Assembly: GCF_028858725.1 (NCBI RefSeq)
Contig: NC_084774.1
Coordinates: 496,001-560,000, forward strand
DNA: 64,000 nucleotides
Reading direction: 5' to 3'
From: Colius striatus
Taxonomy: Eukaryota > Chordata > Aves > Coliiformes > Coliidae
Both the position numbers and the translations under genes were made by a program. Positions 1-12,289 of the stretch are shown piece after piece; the stretch's first letter is position 1; each line of letters opens with the position of its first letter. Under the pieces are notes generated by a model that saw only the letters and a program-made list of their open reading frames with translations, was not told where the DNA came from and ran no database searches.

Positions 1-450
1 ACACCACTGAGTATGGGAGCTACAAGAAAGCAGGAAGGCAGACCCCAGCTACAGTAGTAAGTAGGTTCCCATGCAGTCTATCAGCCAGCACGGTGTCACA
101 TTTGCAGCTGCTTTCCTGTGGGAGCTATCTTCAATACCACACTTTTTCTGTTCAGCTCCCATTGAATGAAATACATTTTGTCTGTTAAGGTATACCACTG
201 AATATGGGAGCTACAAGAAAGCAGGAAGGCAGACCCCAGCTACAGTAGTAAGTAGGTCCCCATGCATTCTATCAGCCAGCACAGTGTCACATTTGTAGCT
301 GATTTCCTGTGGGAGCTATATTCAATACCACACTTTTTCTCCTCACCTCCCATTGAAAAAAATACATTTTGTCTGTTAAGTTATACCGCTGAGTATGGGA
401 GCTACAAGAAAGCAGGAAGGCAGACCCTGCCGCGAAGATTTCGGCTCTTG

Positions 451-685
451 GCCTGAAAAACCCAGGCTTGAAGCCTGAAACCCAGGCACGAAGGCCTGAA
501 ACCCAGGCACGAAGCCTGAAACCCAGGCACAAAGGTCTGAAACCCAGGCACGAAGGCCGGAAACCTAGGCACGAAGCCTGAAACCCAGGCACGAAGGCCG
601 GAAACCCAGGCACAAAGCCTGAAACCCAGGCACGAAGGCCTGAAACCCAGGCACAAAAGCCTGAAAAACCCAGGCACGAAGCCTA
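451..685. repeat. 21-bp minisatellite within LTR copy A
   Basis: About 11 tandem units of 20-21 bp of the type gcctgaaacccaggcacgaa, occupying the downstream end (minus orientation) of the solo LTR. Open frames across it are a by-product of the 21-bp period. The sister LTR at 4,021 has about 13 units, so the tract is unstable in length. Confidence 0.9.
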
Positions 686-797
686 CTTCATGCGGCGATC
701 AACCCAGGGTCCGATTCTCAGCTGGGTGGGAAGAAATCAGTCCTACTCAATGTGAGTGATAGCAGAAATCTTCTTCTTCATTGAGAGCAGGCTCTAA

Positions 798-805
798 CTT
801 ATATA
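798..805 (-). promoter_or_regulatory. TATA box of LTR copy A
   Basis: TATATAAG read on the minus strand, inside the LTR and followed by a GC-richer downstream segment. It supports minus orientation of the LTR. The equivalent box in copy B lies near 4,432-4,439. Whether it is active is unknown. Confidence 0.55.
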
Positions 806-3800
806 CACAGCAGCTTCAAAGCTAGCTCAGCAACAGCAGCTAATAGATTACATTCTTAAGCTCATCCTACTTGCGGTTTCTGCGATAAGCAAGCTCACTC
901 ACATTTTCCCATCTTGTTTTTCCCCTGTAGTTGTTTTCCACCTTGGGCTGTTACCTCGTTAGCTGAAAACAGCCCGACCTTGAAGGAAGAGAAAGCGGCC
1001 TGCTGTCTACATGACAGAAACTGCTTTAACCATGGCTCTGACTCTGGTCTTGATTGTGCATTAAATTCATATAACTGGAACTCAGATTGCCTTGCCCCAT
1101 CAGGCCTAACATTATACCCTGGGATCCATGTCCATTCTCCCTTAACCACTCCTCGACAAGACCCCAGCTACAGTAGTAAGTAGGTCCCCATGTAGTCTAT
1201 CAGCCAGCACGGTGTCACATTTGCAGCTCCGTTCCTGTGGGAGCTATCTTCAATACCACACTTTTTCTGTTCAGCTCCCATTGAATGAAATACATTTTGT
1301 CTGTTAAGGTATACCACTGAATATGGGAGCTACAAGAAAGCAGGAAGGCAGACCCCAGCTACAGCAGTAAGTAGGTCCCCATGCAGTCTAGCAGCCAGCA
1401 CGGTGTCACGTTTGCAGCTGCTTTCCTGTGGGAGCTATCTTTAATACCACAGTTTTTCTCCTCAGCTCCCATTGAAAAAATACATTTTGTCTGTTAAGTT
1501 ATGCCACTGAGTATGGCAGCTACAAGAAAGTAGGAAGGCAGACCCCAGCTACAGTAGTAAGTAGGTCCCCATGCAGTCTATCAGCCAGCACGGTGTCACA
1601 TTTGCAGCTGCTTTCCTGTGGGAGCTATCTTCAATACCACACTTTTTATCCTCAGCTCCCATTGAATAAAATACATTTTGTCTGTTAAATTATACCGCTC
1701 AGTATGGGAGCTACAAGAAAGCAGGAAGGCAGACCCCAGCTACAGTAGTAAGTAGGTCCCCATGCAGTCTATCAGCCAGCACGGTGTCACATTTGCAGCT
1801 GCTTTCCTGTGGGAGCTATCTTTAATACCACACTTTTTATCCTCAGCTCCCTTTGAAAAAATACATGTGTATGTTAAGTTATGCCACTGAGTATGGGAGC
1901 TACAAGAAAGCAGGAAGGCAGACCCCAGCTACAGTAGTAAGTAGGTCCCCATGCAGTCTATCAGCCAGCACGGTGTCACATTTGCAGCTGCTTTCCTGTG
2001 GGAGCTATCTTCAATACCACACTTTTTCTGTTCAGCTCCCATTGAATAAAATACATTTTGTCTGTTAAATTATACCGCTCATTATGGGAGCTACAAGAAA
2101 GCAGGAAGGCAGACCCCAGCTACAGTAGTAAGTAGGTCTCCATGCAGTCTATCAGCCAGCACGGTGTCACATTTGCAGCTGCTTTCCTGTGGGAGCTATC
2201 TTCAATACCACACTATTTCTACTCAGCTTCCATTGAAAAAAATACATTTTGTCTATTAAGTTATGCCACTGAGTATGGGAGCTACAAGAAAGCAGGAAGG
2301 CAGACCCCAGCTACAGTAGTAAGTAGGTCCCCATGCAGTCTATCAGCCAGCACGGTGTCACATTTGCAGCTGCTTTCCTGTGGGAGCTATCTTCAATACC
2401 ACACTTTTTATCCTCAGCTCCCATTGAATAAAATACATTTTGTCTGTTAAATTATACCGCTCAGTATGGGAGCTACAAGAAAGCAGGAAGGCAGACCCCA
2501 GCTACAGTAGTAAGTAGGTCCCCATGCAGTCTATCAGCCAGCACGGTGTCACATTTGCAGCTGCTTTCCTGTGGGAACTATCTTCAATACCACACTTTTT
2601 ATCCTCAGCTCCCATTGAAAAAAATACATTTTGTCTGTTAAGTTATGCCACTGAGTATGGGAGCTACAAGAAAGCAGGAAGGCAGACCCCAGCTACAGTA
2701 GTAAGTAGGTCCCCATGCAGTCTATCAGCCAGCACGGTGTCACATTTGCAGCTGCTTTCCTGTGGGAGCTATCTTCAATACCACACTTTTTATCCTCAGC
2801 TCCCTTTGAAAAAATACATGTGTATGTTAAGTTATGCCACTGAATATGGGAGCTACAAGAAAGCAGGAAGGCAGACCCCAGCTACAGTAGTAAGTAGGTC
2901 CCCATGCAGTCTATCAGCCAGCACGGTGTCACATTTGCAGCTGCTTTCCTGTGGGAGCTATCTTCAATACCACACTTTTTCTGTTCAGCTCCCATTGAAT
3001 GAAATACATTTTGTCTGTTAAGGTATACCACTGAATATGGGAGCTACAAGAAAGCAGGAAGGCAGACCCCAGCTAAAGTAGTCAGTAGGCCTCCATGCAG
3101 TCTATCAACCAGCACGGTGTCACATTTGCAGCTGCTTTCCTGTGGGAGCTATCTTCAATACCACACTTTTTCTCCTCAGCTCCCTTTGAAAAAATACATG
3201 TGTATGTTAAGTTATGCCACTGAGTATGGGAGCTACAAGAAAGCAGGAAGGCAGACCCCAGCTACAGTAGTAAGTAGGTCCACATGCAGTCTATCAGCCA
3301 GCATAGTGTGACATTTGCAGCTGCTTTCGTGTGGGAGCTATCTTCAATACCACACTTTTTATCCTCAGCTCCCTTTGAAAAAATACATGTGTATGTTAAG
3401 TTATGCCACTGAGTATGGGAGCTACAAGAAAGCAGGAAGGCAGACCCCAGCTACAGTAGTAAGTAGGTCCCCATGCAGTCTATCAGCCAGCACGGTGTCA
3501 CATTTGTAGCTGCTTTCCTGTGGGAGCTATCTTCAATACCACACTTTTTCTGTTGAGCTCCCATTGAATGAAATACATTTTGTCTGTTAAGGTATACCAC
3601 TGAGTATGGGAGCTACAAGAAAGCAGGAAGGCAGACCCCAGCTACAGTAGTAAGTAGGTTCCCATGCAGTCTATCAGCCAGCACGGTGTCACATTTGCAG
3701 CTGCTTTCCTGTGGGAGCTATCTTCAATACCACACTTTTTCTGTTCAGCTCCCATTGAATGAAATACATTTTGTCTGTTAAGGTATACCACTGAATATGG

Positions 3801-4020
3801 GAGCTACAAGAAAGCAGGAAGGCAGACCCCAGCTACAGTAGTAAGTAGGTCCCCATGCATTCTATCAGCCAGCACAGTGTCACATTTGTAGCTGATTTCC
3901 TGTGGGAGCTATCTTCAATACCACACTTTTTCTCCTCACCTCCCATTGAAAAAAATACATTTTGTCTGTTAAGTTATACCGCTGAGTATGGGAGCTACAA
4001 GAAAGCAGGAAGGCAGACCC

Positions 4021-4792
4021 TGCCGCGAAGATTTCGGCTCTTGGCCTGAAAAACCCAGGCTTGAAGCCTGAAACCCAGGCACGAAGGCCTGAAACCCAGG
4101 CACGAAGCCTGAAACCCAGGCACGAAGGCCTGAAACCCAGGCACGAAGCCTGAAACCCAGGCACAAAGGTCTGAAACCCAGGCACGAAGGCCGGAAACCT
4201 AGGCACGAAGCCTGAAACCCAGGCACGAAGGCCGGAAACCCAGGCACAAAGCCTGAAACCCAGGCACGAAGGCCTGAAACCCAGGCACAAAAGCCTGAAA
4301 AACCCAGGCACGAAGCCTACTTCATGCGGCGATCAACCCAGGGTCCGATTCTCAGCTGGGTGGGAAGAAATCAGTCCTACTCAATGTGAGTGATAGCAGA
4401 AATCTTCTTCTTCATTGAGAGCAGGCTCTAACTTATATACACAGCAGCTTCAAAGCTAGCTCAGCAACAGCAGCTAATAGATTACATTCTTAAGCTCATC
4501 CTACTTGCGGTTTCTGCGATAAGCAAGCTCACTCACATTTTCCCATCTTGTTTTTCCCCCGTAGTTGTTTTCCACCTTGGGCTGTTACCTCGTTAGCTGA
4601 AAACAGCCCGACCTTGAAGGAAGAGAAAGCGGCCTGCTGTCTACATGACAGAAACTGCTTTAACCATGGCTCTGACTCTGGTCTTGATTGTGCATTAAAT
4701 TCATATAACTGGAACTCAGATTGCCTTGCCCCATCAGGCCTAACATTATACCCTGGGATCCATGTCCATTCTCCCTTAACCACTCCTCGACA
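4021..4792 (-). mobile_element. Solo LTR inside the satellite, copy B
   Basis: A 772-bp near-identical copy of the LTR at 428-1,158, with the same TG...CA ends. It has the same 6-bp duplication agaccc (4,015-4,020 and 4,793-4,798) and sits in the same position of the same variant monomer. Shared flanks and duplication mean one integration later copied with the satellite, not two insertions. It differs mainly by two extra 21-bp units and scattered substitutions (for example ttttcccccgtag versus ttttcccctgtag). Confidence 0.82.
4044..4318. repeat. 21-bp minisatellite within LTR copy B
   Basis: About 13 units of the 20-21 bp repeat described in LTR copy A, two more than there. The extra pair repeats the alternating gcctgaaac/ggcctgaaac pattern, consistent with local slippage or unequal exchange. 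Confidence 0.9.
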
Positions 4793-7700
4793 AGACCCCA
4801 GCTACAGTAGTAAGTAGGTCCCCATGTAGTCTATCAGCCAGCACGGTGTCACATTTGCAGCTCCGTTCCTGTGGGAGCTATCTTCAATACCACACTTTTT
4901 CTGTTCAGCTCCCATTGAATGAAATACATTTTGTCTGTTAAGGTATACCACTGAATATGGGAGCTACAAGAAAGCAGGAAGGCAGACCCCAGCTACAGCA
5001 GTAAGTAGGTCCCCATGCAGTCTAGCAGCCAGCACGGTGTCACGTTTGCAGCTGCTTTCCTGTGGGAGCTATCTTTAATACCACAGTTTTTCTCCTCAGC
5101 TCCCATTGAAAAAATACATTTTGTCTGTTAAGTTATGCCACTGAGTATGGCAGCTACAAGAAAGTAGGAAGGCAGACCCCAGCTACAGTAGTAAGTAGGT
5201 CCCCATGCAGTCTATCAGCCAGCACGGTGTCACATTTGCAGCTGCTTTCCTGTGGGAGCTATCTTCAATACCACACTTTTTATCCTCAGCTCCCATTGAA
5301 TAAAATACATTTTGTCTGTTAAATTATACCGCTCAGTATGGGAGCTACAAGAAAGCAGGAAGGCAGACCCCAGCTACAGTAGTAAGTAGGTCCCCATGCA
5401 GTCTATCAGCCAGCACGGTGTCACATTTGCAGCTGCTTTCCTGTGGGAGCTATCTTCAATACCACACTTTTTCTCCTCAGCTCCCATTGAAAAAAATACA
5501 TTTTGTCTGTTAAGTTATGCCACTGAGTATGGGAGCTACAAGAAAGCAGGAAGGCAGACCCCAGCTACAGTAGTAAGTAGGTCCCCATGCAGTCTATCAG
5601 CCAGCACGGTGTCACATTTGCAGCTGCTTTCCTGTGGGAGCTATCTTCAATACCACACTTTTTATCCTCAGCTCCCTTTGAAAAAATACATGTGTATGTT
5701 AAGTTATGCCACTGAATATGGGAGCTACAAGAAAGCAGGAAGGCAGACCCCAGCTACAGTAGTAAGTAGGTCCCCATGCAGTCTATCAGCCAGCACGGTG
5801 TCACATTTGCAGCTGCTTTCCTGTGGGAGCTATCTTCAATACCACACTTTTTCTCCTCAGATCCCTTTGAAAAAATACATGTGTCTGTTAAGGTATACCA
5901 CTGAGTATGGGAGCTACAAGAAAGCAGGAAGGCAGACCCCAGCTACAGTAGTAAGTAGGTCCACATGCAGTCTATCAGCCAGCATAGTGTGACATTTGCA
6001 GCTGCTTTCCTGTGGGAGCTATCTTCAATACCACAGTTTTTATCCTCAGCTCCCATTGAAAAATTACATGTGTCTGTTAAGTTATGCCACTGAGTATGTG
6101 AGCTACAAGAAAACAGAAGGCAGACTCCAGCTACAGTAGTAAGTAGGTCCCCATGCAGTCTATCAGCCAGCACGGTTTCACATTTGCAGCTGCTTTCCTG
6201 TGGGAGCTATCTTCAATACCACACTTTTTCTGTTCAGCTCCCATTGAAAAAATACATTTGTCTCTTAAGGTATACCACTGAGTATGGGAGCTACAAGAAA
6301 GCAGGAAGGCAGACCCCAGCTACAGTAGTAATTAGGTCCCCATGCAGTCTAGCAGCCAGCACGGTTTCACATTTGCAGCTGCTTTCCTGTGGGAGCTATC
6401 TTCAATACCACACTTTTTCTCCTCAGCTCCCATTGAAAAAAATACATTTTGTCAGTTAAGTTCTACCGCTGAGTTTGAGAGCTACAAGAAAGCAGGAAAG
6501 CAGACCTCAGCTACAGTAGTAAGTAGGTCCCCATGCAGTCTATCAGCCAGCACGGTGTCACATTTGCAGCTGTTGTCGTGTGGGAGCTATCTTCAATACC
6601 ACACTTTTTCTGTTCAGCTCCCATTGAAAAAATACATTTGTCTCTTAAGGTAGACAACTGAGTATGGGAGCTACAAGAAAGCAGGAAGGCAGACCCCAGC
6701 TACAGTAGTAAGTAGATCCCCATGCAGTCTATCAGCCAGTACAGTGTCACATTTGCAGCTGCTTTCCTGTCGGAGCTATCTTCAATACCACGGTTTTTAT
6801 CCTCAGCTCCCATTGAAAAAATACAGGTGTATGTTAAGTTATGCCACTGAGTATGGGTGCTACAAGAAAACAGAAGGCAGACCCCAGCTACAGTAGTAAG
6901 TAGGTCCCCATGCAGTCTATCAGCCAGCACGGTTTCACATTTGCAGCTGCTTTCCTGTGGGAGCTATCTTCAATACCACACTTTTTCTCCTCAGCTCCCA
7001 TTGAAAAATATACATTTTCTGTTAAGTTATACCGCTGAGTATGGGAGCTACAAGAAAGCAGGAAGGCAGACCCCAGCTACAGTAGTAAGTAGGTCCCCAT
7101 GCAGTCTATCAGCCAGCATGGTGTCACATCTGCAGCTGCTTTCTGCAATACCACACTTTCTCTCCTCATCTCCCATTGAAAAAAATACATTTTGTCTGTT
7201 AAGTTATACCACTGAGAATGGGAGCTACAAGAAAGCAGGAAGGCAGACCCCAGCTACAGTAGTAAGTAGGTCCCCATGCAGTCTATCAGCCAGCACGGTG
7301 TCACATTTGCAGCTGCTTTCCTGTGGGAGCTATCTTCAATACCACACTTTTTCTGTTCAGCTCCCATTGAAAAAATACATGTGTCTGTTAAGGTATACCA
7401 CTGAGTATGGGAGCTACAAGAAAGCAGGAAGGCAGACCCCAGCTACAGTAGTAAGTAGGTCCACATGCAGTCTATCAGCCAGCATAGTGTGACATTTGCA
7501 GCTGCTTTCGTGTGGGAGCTATCTTCAATACCACACTTTTTCTCCTCAGCTCCCATTGCAAAAAATACATTTTGTCTTTTAAATTATAACGCTTAGTATG
7601 GGAACTACAAGAAAGCAGGAAGGCAGACCCCAGCTACAGTAGTAAGTAGGTCCCCATGCAGTCTATCAGCCAGCATGGTGTCACATTTGCAGCTGCTTTC

Positions 7701-8504
7701 CTGTGGGAGCTATCTTCAATACCACACTTTTTTTCCTCAGCTCCCATTGAAAAAATACATGTGTATGTTAAGGTATACCACTGAATATGGGGGATACAAG
7801 AAAGCAGGAAGGCAGACCCCAGCTACACTAGTAAGTAGGTCCCCATGCAGTCTATCAGCCAGCATAGTGTCACATTTGCATCTGCTTTCCTGTGGGAGCT
7901 ATCTTCAATACCACACTTTTTCTCCTCTGCTCCCATTGAAAAAATACATGTGTCTGTTATGTTATACCACTGACTACGGGAGCTACAAGAAAGCAGGAAG
8001 GCAGACCCCAGCTACAGTAGTAAGTAGGTCCCCATGCAGTCTATCAGCCAGCACGGTGTCACATTTGCAGCTCCTTTCCTGTGGGAGCTATCTTCAATAG
8101 CACAATTTTTCTGTTCAGCTCCCATTGAAAAAATACATTTGTCTGTTAAGGTATACCACTGAGTATGGGAGCTACAAGAAAGCATTAAGGCAGACCCCAG
8201 CTACAGTAGTAAGTAGGTCCCCATGCAGTCTATCAGCCAGCACGGTGTCACATTTGCAGCTGCTTTCCTGTCGGAGCTATCTTCAATACCACAGTTTTTA
8301 TCCTTAGCTCCCATTGAAAAAATAGAGGTGTATGTTAAGTTATGCCACTGAGTATGGGAGCTACAAGAAAACAGAAGGCAGACCCCAGATATAGTAGTAA
8401 GTAGGTCCCCATGCAGTCTATCAGCCAGCACGTTGTCGCATTTGCAGCTGCTTTCCTGTGGGAGCTATCTTCAATACCACAGTTTTTATCCTAAGCTCCC
8501 ATTC

Positions 8505-10580
8505 AAAATATACATGTGTCTCTTAAGTTATGCCACTGAGTATGGGAGCTACAAGAAAACAGAAGGCAGACCCCAGCTATAGTAGTAAGTAGGTCCCCAT
8601 GCAGTCTATCAGCCAGCACGGTGTCACATTTGCAGCTGCTTTCCTGTGGGAGCTATCTTCAATACCACACTTTTTCTCCTCAGCTCCCATTGAAAAAATA
8701 CATGTGTCTGTTAAGTTATGCCACTGAGTATGGGAGCTACAAGAAAGCAGGAAGGCAGACCCCAGCTACAGTAGTAAGTAGGTCCCCATGCAGTCCATCA
8801 GCCAGCATAGTGTCACATTTGCAGCTGCTTTCCTGTGGGAGCTATCTTCAATACCACACTTTTTCTCCTCAGCTCCCATTGAAAAAAATACATTTTATCT
8901 GTTAATTTATACCAATGAGTATGGGAGCTACAAGAAAGCAGGAAGGCAGACCCCAGCTACAGTAGTAAGTAGGTCCCCATGCAGTCTATCAGCCATCACG
9001 GTGTCACATTTGCAGCTCCTTTCCTATGGGAGCTATCTTCAATACCACACTTTTTCTCCTCAACTCCCTTTGAAAAAATACATGTGTCTATTAAGGTACA
9101 CCACTGAGTATGGGAGCTACAAGAAAGCAGGAAGGCAGACCCCAGCTACAGTAGTAAGTAGGTCCCCATGCAGTCTATCAGCCAGCACGGTGTCACATTT
9201 GCAGCTGCTTTCCTGTGGGAGCTATCTTCAATACCACACTTTTTCTCCTCAGCTCCCATTGAAAAAATACATGTGTCTGTTAAGGTATAGCACTGAATAT
9301 GGGAGCTACAAGAAAGCAGGAAGGCAGACCCCAGCTACAGTAGTAAGTAGGTCCCCATGCAGTCTATCAGCCAGCACGGTGTCACATTTGCAGCTGCTTT
9401 CCTGTTGGAGCTATCTTCAATACCACACTTTTTCTCCTCAGCTCCGATTGAAAAAATACATTTCTATGTTAAGGTATACCACTGAATATGGGAGATACAA
9501 GAAAGCAGGAAGGCAGACCCCAGCTACAGTAGTAAGTAGGTCCCCATGCAGTCTATCAGCCAGCACGGTGTCACATTTGCAGCTGCTTTCCTATGGGAGC
9601 TATCTTCAATACCACACTTTTTCTCCTCAGCTCCCTTTGAAAATATACATGTGTCTCTTAAGTTATGCCACTGAGTATGGGAGCTACAAGAAAACAGAAG
9701 GCAGACCCCAGCTATAGTAGTAAGTAGGTCCCCATGCAGTCTATCAGCCAGCACGGTGTCACATTTGCAGCTGCTTTCCTGTGGGAGCTATCTTCAATAC
9801 CACACTTTTTCTCCTCAGCTCCCATTGAAAAAATACATGTGTCTGTTAAGTTATGCCACTGAGTATGGGAGCTACAAGAAAGCAGGAAGGCAGACCCCAG
9901 CTACAGTAGTAAGTAGGTCCCCATGCAGTCCATCAGCCAGCATAGTGTCACATTTGCAGCTGCTTTCCTGTGGGAGCTATCTTCAATACCACACTTTTTC
10001 TCCTCAGCTCCCATTGAAAAAAATACATTTTATCTGTTAATTTATACCACTGAGTATGGGAGCTACAAGAAAGCAGGAAGGCAGACCCCAGCTACAGTAG
10101 TAAGTAGGTCCCCATGCAGTCTATCAGCCATCACGGTGTCACATTTGCAGCTCCTTTCCTATGGGAGCTATCTTCAATACCACACTTTTTCTCCTCAACT
10201 CCCTTTGAAAAAATACATGTGTCTATTAAGGTACACCACTGAGTATGGGAGCTACAAGAAAGCAGGAAGGCAGACCCCAGCTACAGTAGTAAGTAGGTCC
10301 CCATGCAGTCTATCAGCCAGCACGGTGTCACATTTGCAGCTGCTTTCCTGTGGGAGCTATCTTCAATACCACACTTTTTCTCCTCAGCTCCCATTGAAAA
10401 AATACATGTGTCTCTTAAGGTATAGCACTGAATATGGGAGCTACAAGAAAGCAGGAAGGCAGACCCCAGCTACAGTAGTAAGTAGGTCCCCATGCAGTCC
10501 ATCAGCCAGCACGGTGTCACATTTGCAGCTGCTTTCCTGTTGGAGCTATCTTCAATACCACACTTTTTCTCCTCAGCTCC
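8505..10580 (+). repeat. Six-monomer block duplicated at 1,135-bp spacing
   Basis: 8,505-9,445 and 9,640-10,580 share the same series of private variants, including a monomer with 'cagtccatcagccagcatag', one with 'ccatcacggtgtc' and one with 'cctgttggagc'. The offset of 1,135 bp equals six monomers, so this is a local higher-order unit present twice. Confidence 0.85.
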
Positions 10581-12289
10581 CATTGAAAAAAATACATTTT
10601 ATCTGTTAAGTTACACCACTGAGTATGGGAGCTACAAGAAAGCAGGAAGGCAGACCCCAGCTACAGTAGTAAGTAGGTCCCCATGCAGTCTATCAGGCAG
10701 CACGGTGTCACATTTGCAGCTGCTTTCCTGTGGGAGCTATCTTCAATACCACACTTTTTATCCTAAGATCCCATTGAAAAAATACATGTGTCTATTAAGG
10801 TACACCACTGAGTATGGGAGCTACAAGAAAGCAGGAAGGCAGACCCCAGCTACAGTAGTAAGTAGGTCCCCATGCAGTCTATCAGCCAGCACGGTGTCAC
10901 ATTTGCAGCTGCTTTCCTGTGGGAGCTATCTTCAATACCACACTTTTTCTCCTCAGCTCCGATTGAAAAAATACATTTCTATGTTAAGGTATACCACTGA
11001 ATATGGGAGATACAAGAAAGCAGGAAGGCAGACCCCAGCTACAGTAGTAAGTAGGTCCCCATGCAGTCTATCAGCCAGCACGGTGTCACATTTGCAGCTG
11101 CTTTCCTGTGGGAACTATCTTCAATACCACACTTTTTCTGTTCAGCTCCCATTGAAAAAAATACATTTTGTCTCTTAAGTTATGCCACTGAGTATGGGAG
11201 CTACAAGAAAGCAGGAAGGCAGACCCCAGCTACAGTAGTAAGTAGGTCCCCATGCAGTCTATCAGCCAGCACGGTGTCACATTTGCAGCTGCTTTCCTGT
11301 GGGAGCTATCTTCAATACCACACTTTTTCTGTTCAGCTCCCATTGAATGAAATACATTTTGTCTGTTAAGGTTTACCACTGAGTATGGGAGCTACAAGAA
11401 AGCAGGAAGGCAGACCCCAGCTACAGTAGTAAGTAGGTCCCCATGCAGTCTATCAACCAGCACGGTGTCACATTTGCAGCTGCTTTCCTGTGGGAGCTAT
11501 CTTCAATACCACACTTTTTCTGTTCAGCTCCCATTGAATGAAATACATTTTGTCTGTTAAGGTATACCACTGAATATGGGAGCTACAAGAAAGCAGGAAG
11601 GCAGACCCCAGCTACAGTAGTAAGTAGGTCCCCATGCAGTCTATCAACCAGCACGGTGTCACATTTGCAGCTGCTTTCCTGTGGGAGCTATCTTCAATAC
11701 CACACTTTTTATCCTCAGCTCCCAATTAAAAAAATACATGTGTCTATTAAGGTACACCACTGAGTATGGGAGCTACAAGAAAGCAGGAAGGCAGACCCCA
11801 GCTACAGTAGTAAGTAGGTCCCCATGCAGTCTATCAGCCAGAACGGAGTCACATTTGCAGCTGCTTTCGTGTGGGAGCTATCTTCAATAGCACACCTTTT
11901 CTATTCAGCTCCCATTGAAAAAATACATTTGTCTCTTAAGGTATACAACTGAGTATGGGAGGTACAAGAAAGCAGGAAGGCAGACCCCAGCTACAGTAGT
12001 AAGTAGGTCCCCATGCAGTCTATCAGCCAGCAGGGTGTCACATCTGCAGCTGCTTTCCTGTGGGAGCTATCTTCAATACCACACTTTTTCTCCTCAGCTC
12101 CCATTGAAAAAAATACATTTTATCTGTTAAATTATACCACTGAGAATGGGAGCTACAAGAAAGCAGGAAGGCAGACCCCAGCTACAGTAGTAAGTAGGTC
12201 CCCATGCAGTCTATCAGCCAGCACGGTGTCACATTTGCACCTGCTTTCCTGTGGGAGCTATCTTCAATACCACACTTTTTTTCCTCAGC

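Larger units (their letters stand above)
428..1158 (-). mobile_element. Solo LTR inside the satellite, copy A
   Basis: A 731-bp insertion with TG...CA ends that interrupts a monomer. It is flanked by a perfect 6-bp target-site duplication, agaccc (422-427 and 1159-1164). On the minus strand it carries a TATATAAG box at about 798-805. Downstream lies a transcribed-type segment ending in a 21-bp minisatellite. A 6-bp duplication fits alpha/beta-like retroviral integrases, so this is probably a class II ERV solo LTR. No internal retroviral genes are present. I do not recognise the family. Confidence 0.8.
1..1820 (+). repeat. Satellite-plus-LTR block, first copy
   Basis: This stretch (monomers, the solo LTR at 428, then more monomers) matches 3,594-5,455 almost base for base. 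The offset is 3,593 bp before the LTR and 3,634 bp after it. The 41-bp difference equals two extra minisatellite units in the second LTR. The left end of the block lies at or before the window edge. Confidence 0.9.
3594..5455 (+). repeat. Satellite-plus-LTR block, second copy
   Basis: Second copy of 1-1,820, with the same private variants (for example the ttcccatgcag monomer, then the catgcattctatc monomer, just before the LTR). Homology fades near 5,450, where this copy has 'ttctcctcagctcccatt' and the first has 'ttatcctcagctcccttt'. The block was duplicated as a unit by satellite turnover. Confidence 0.9.
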
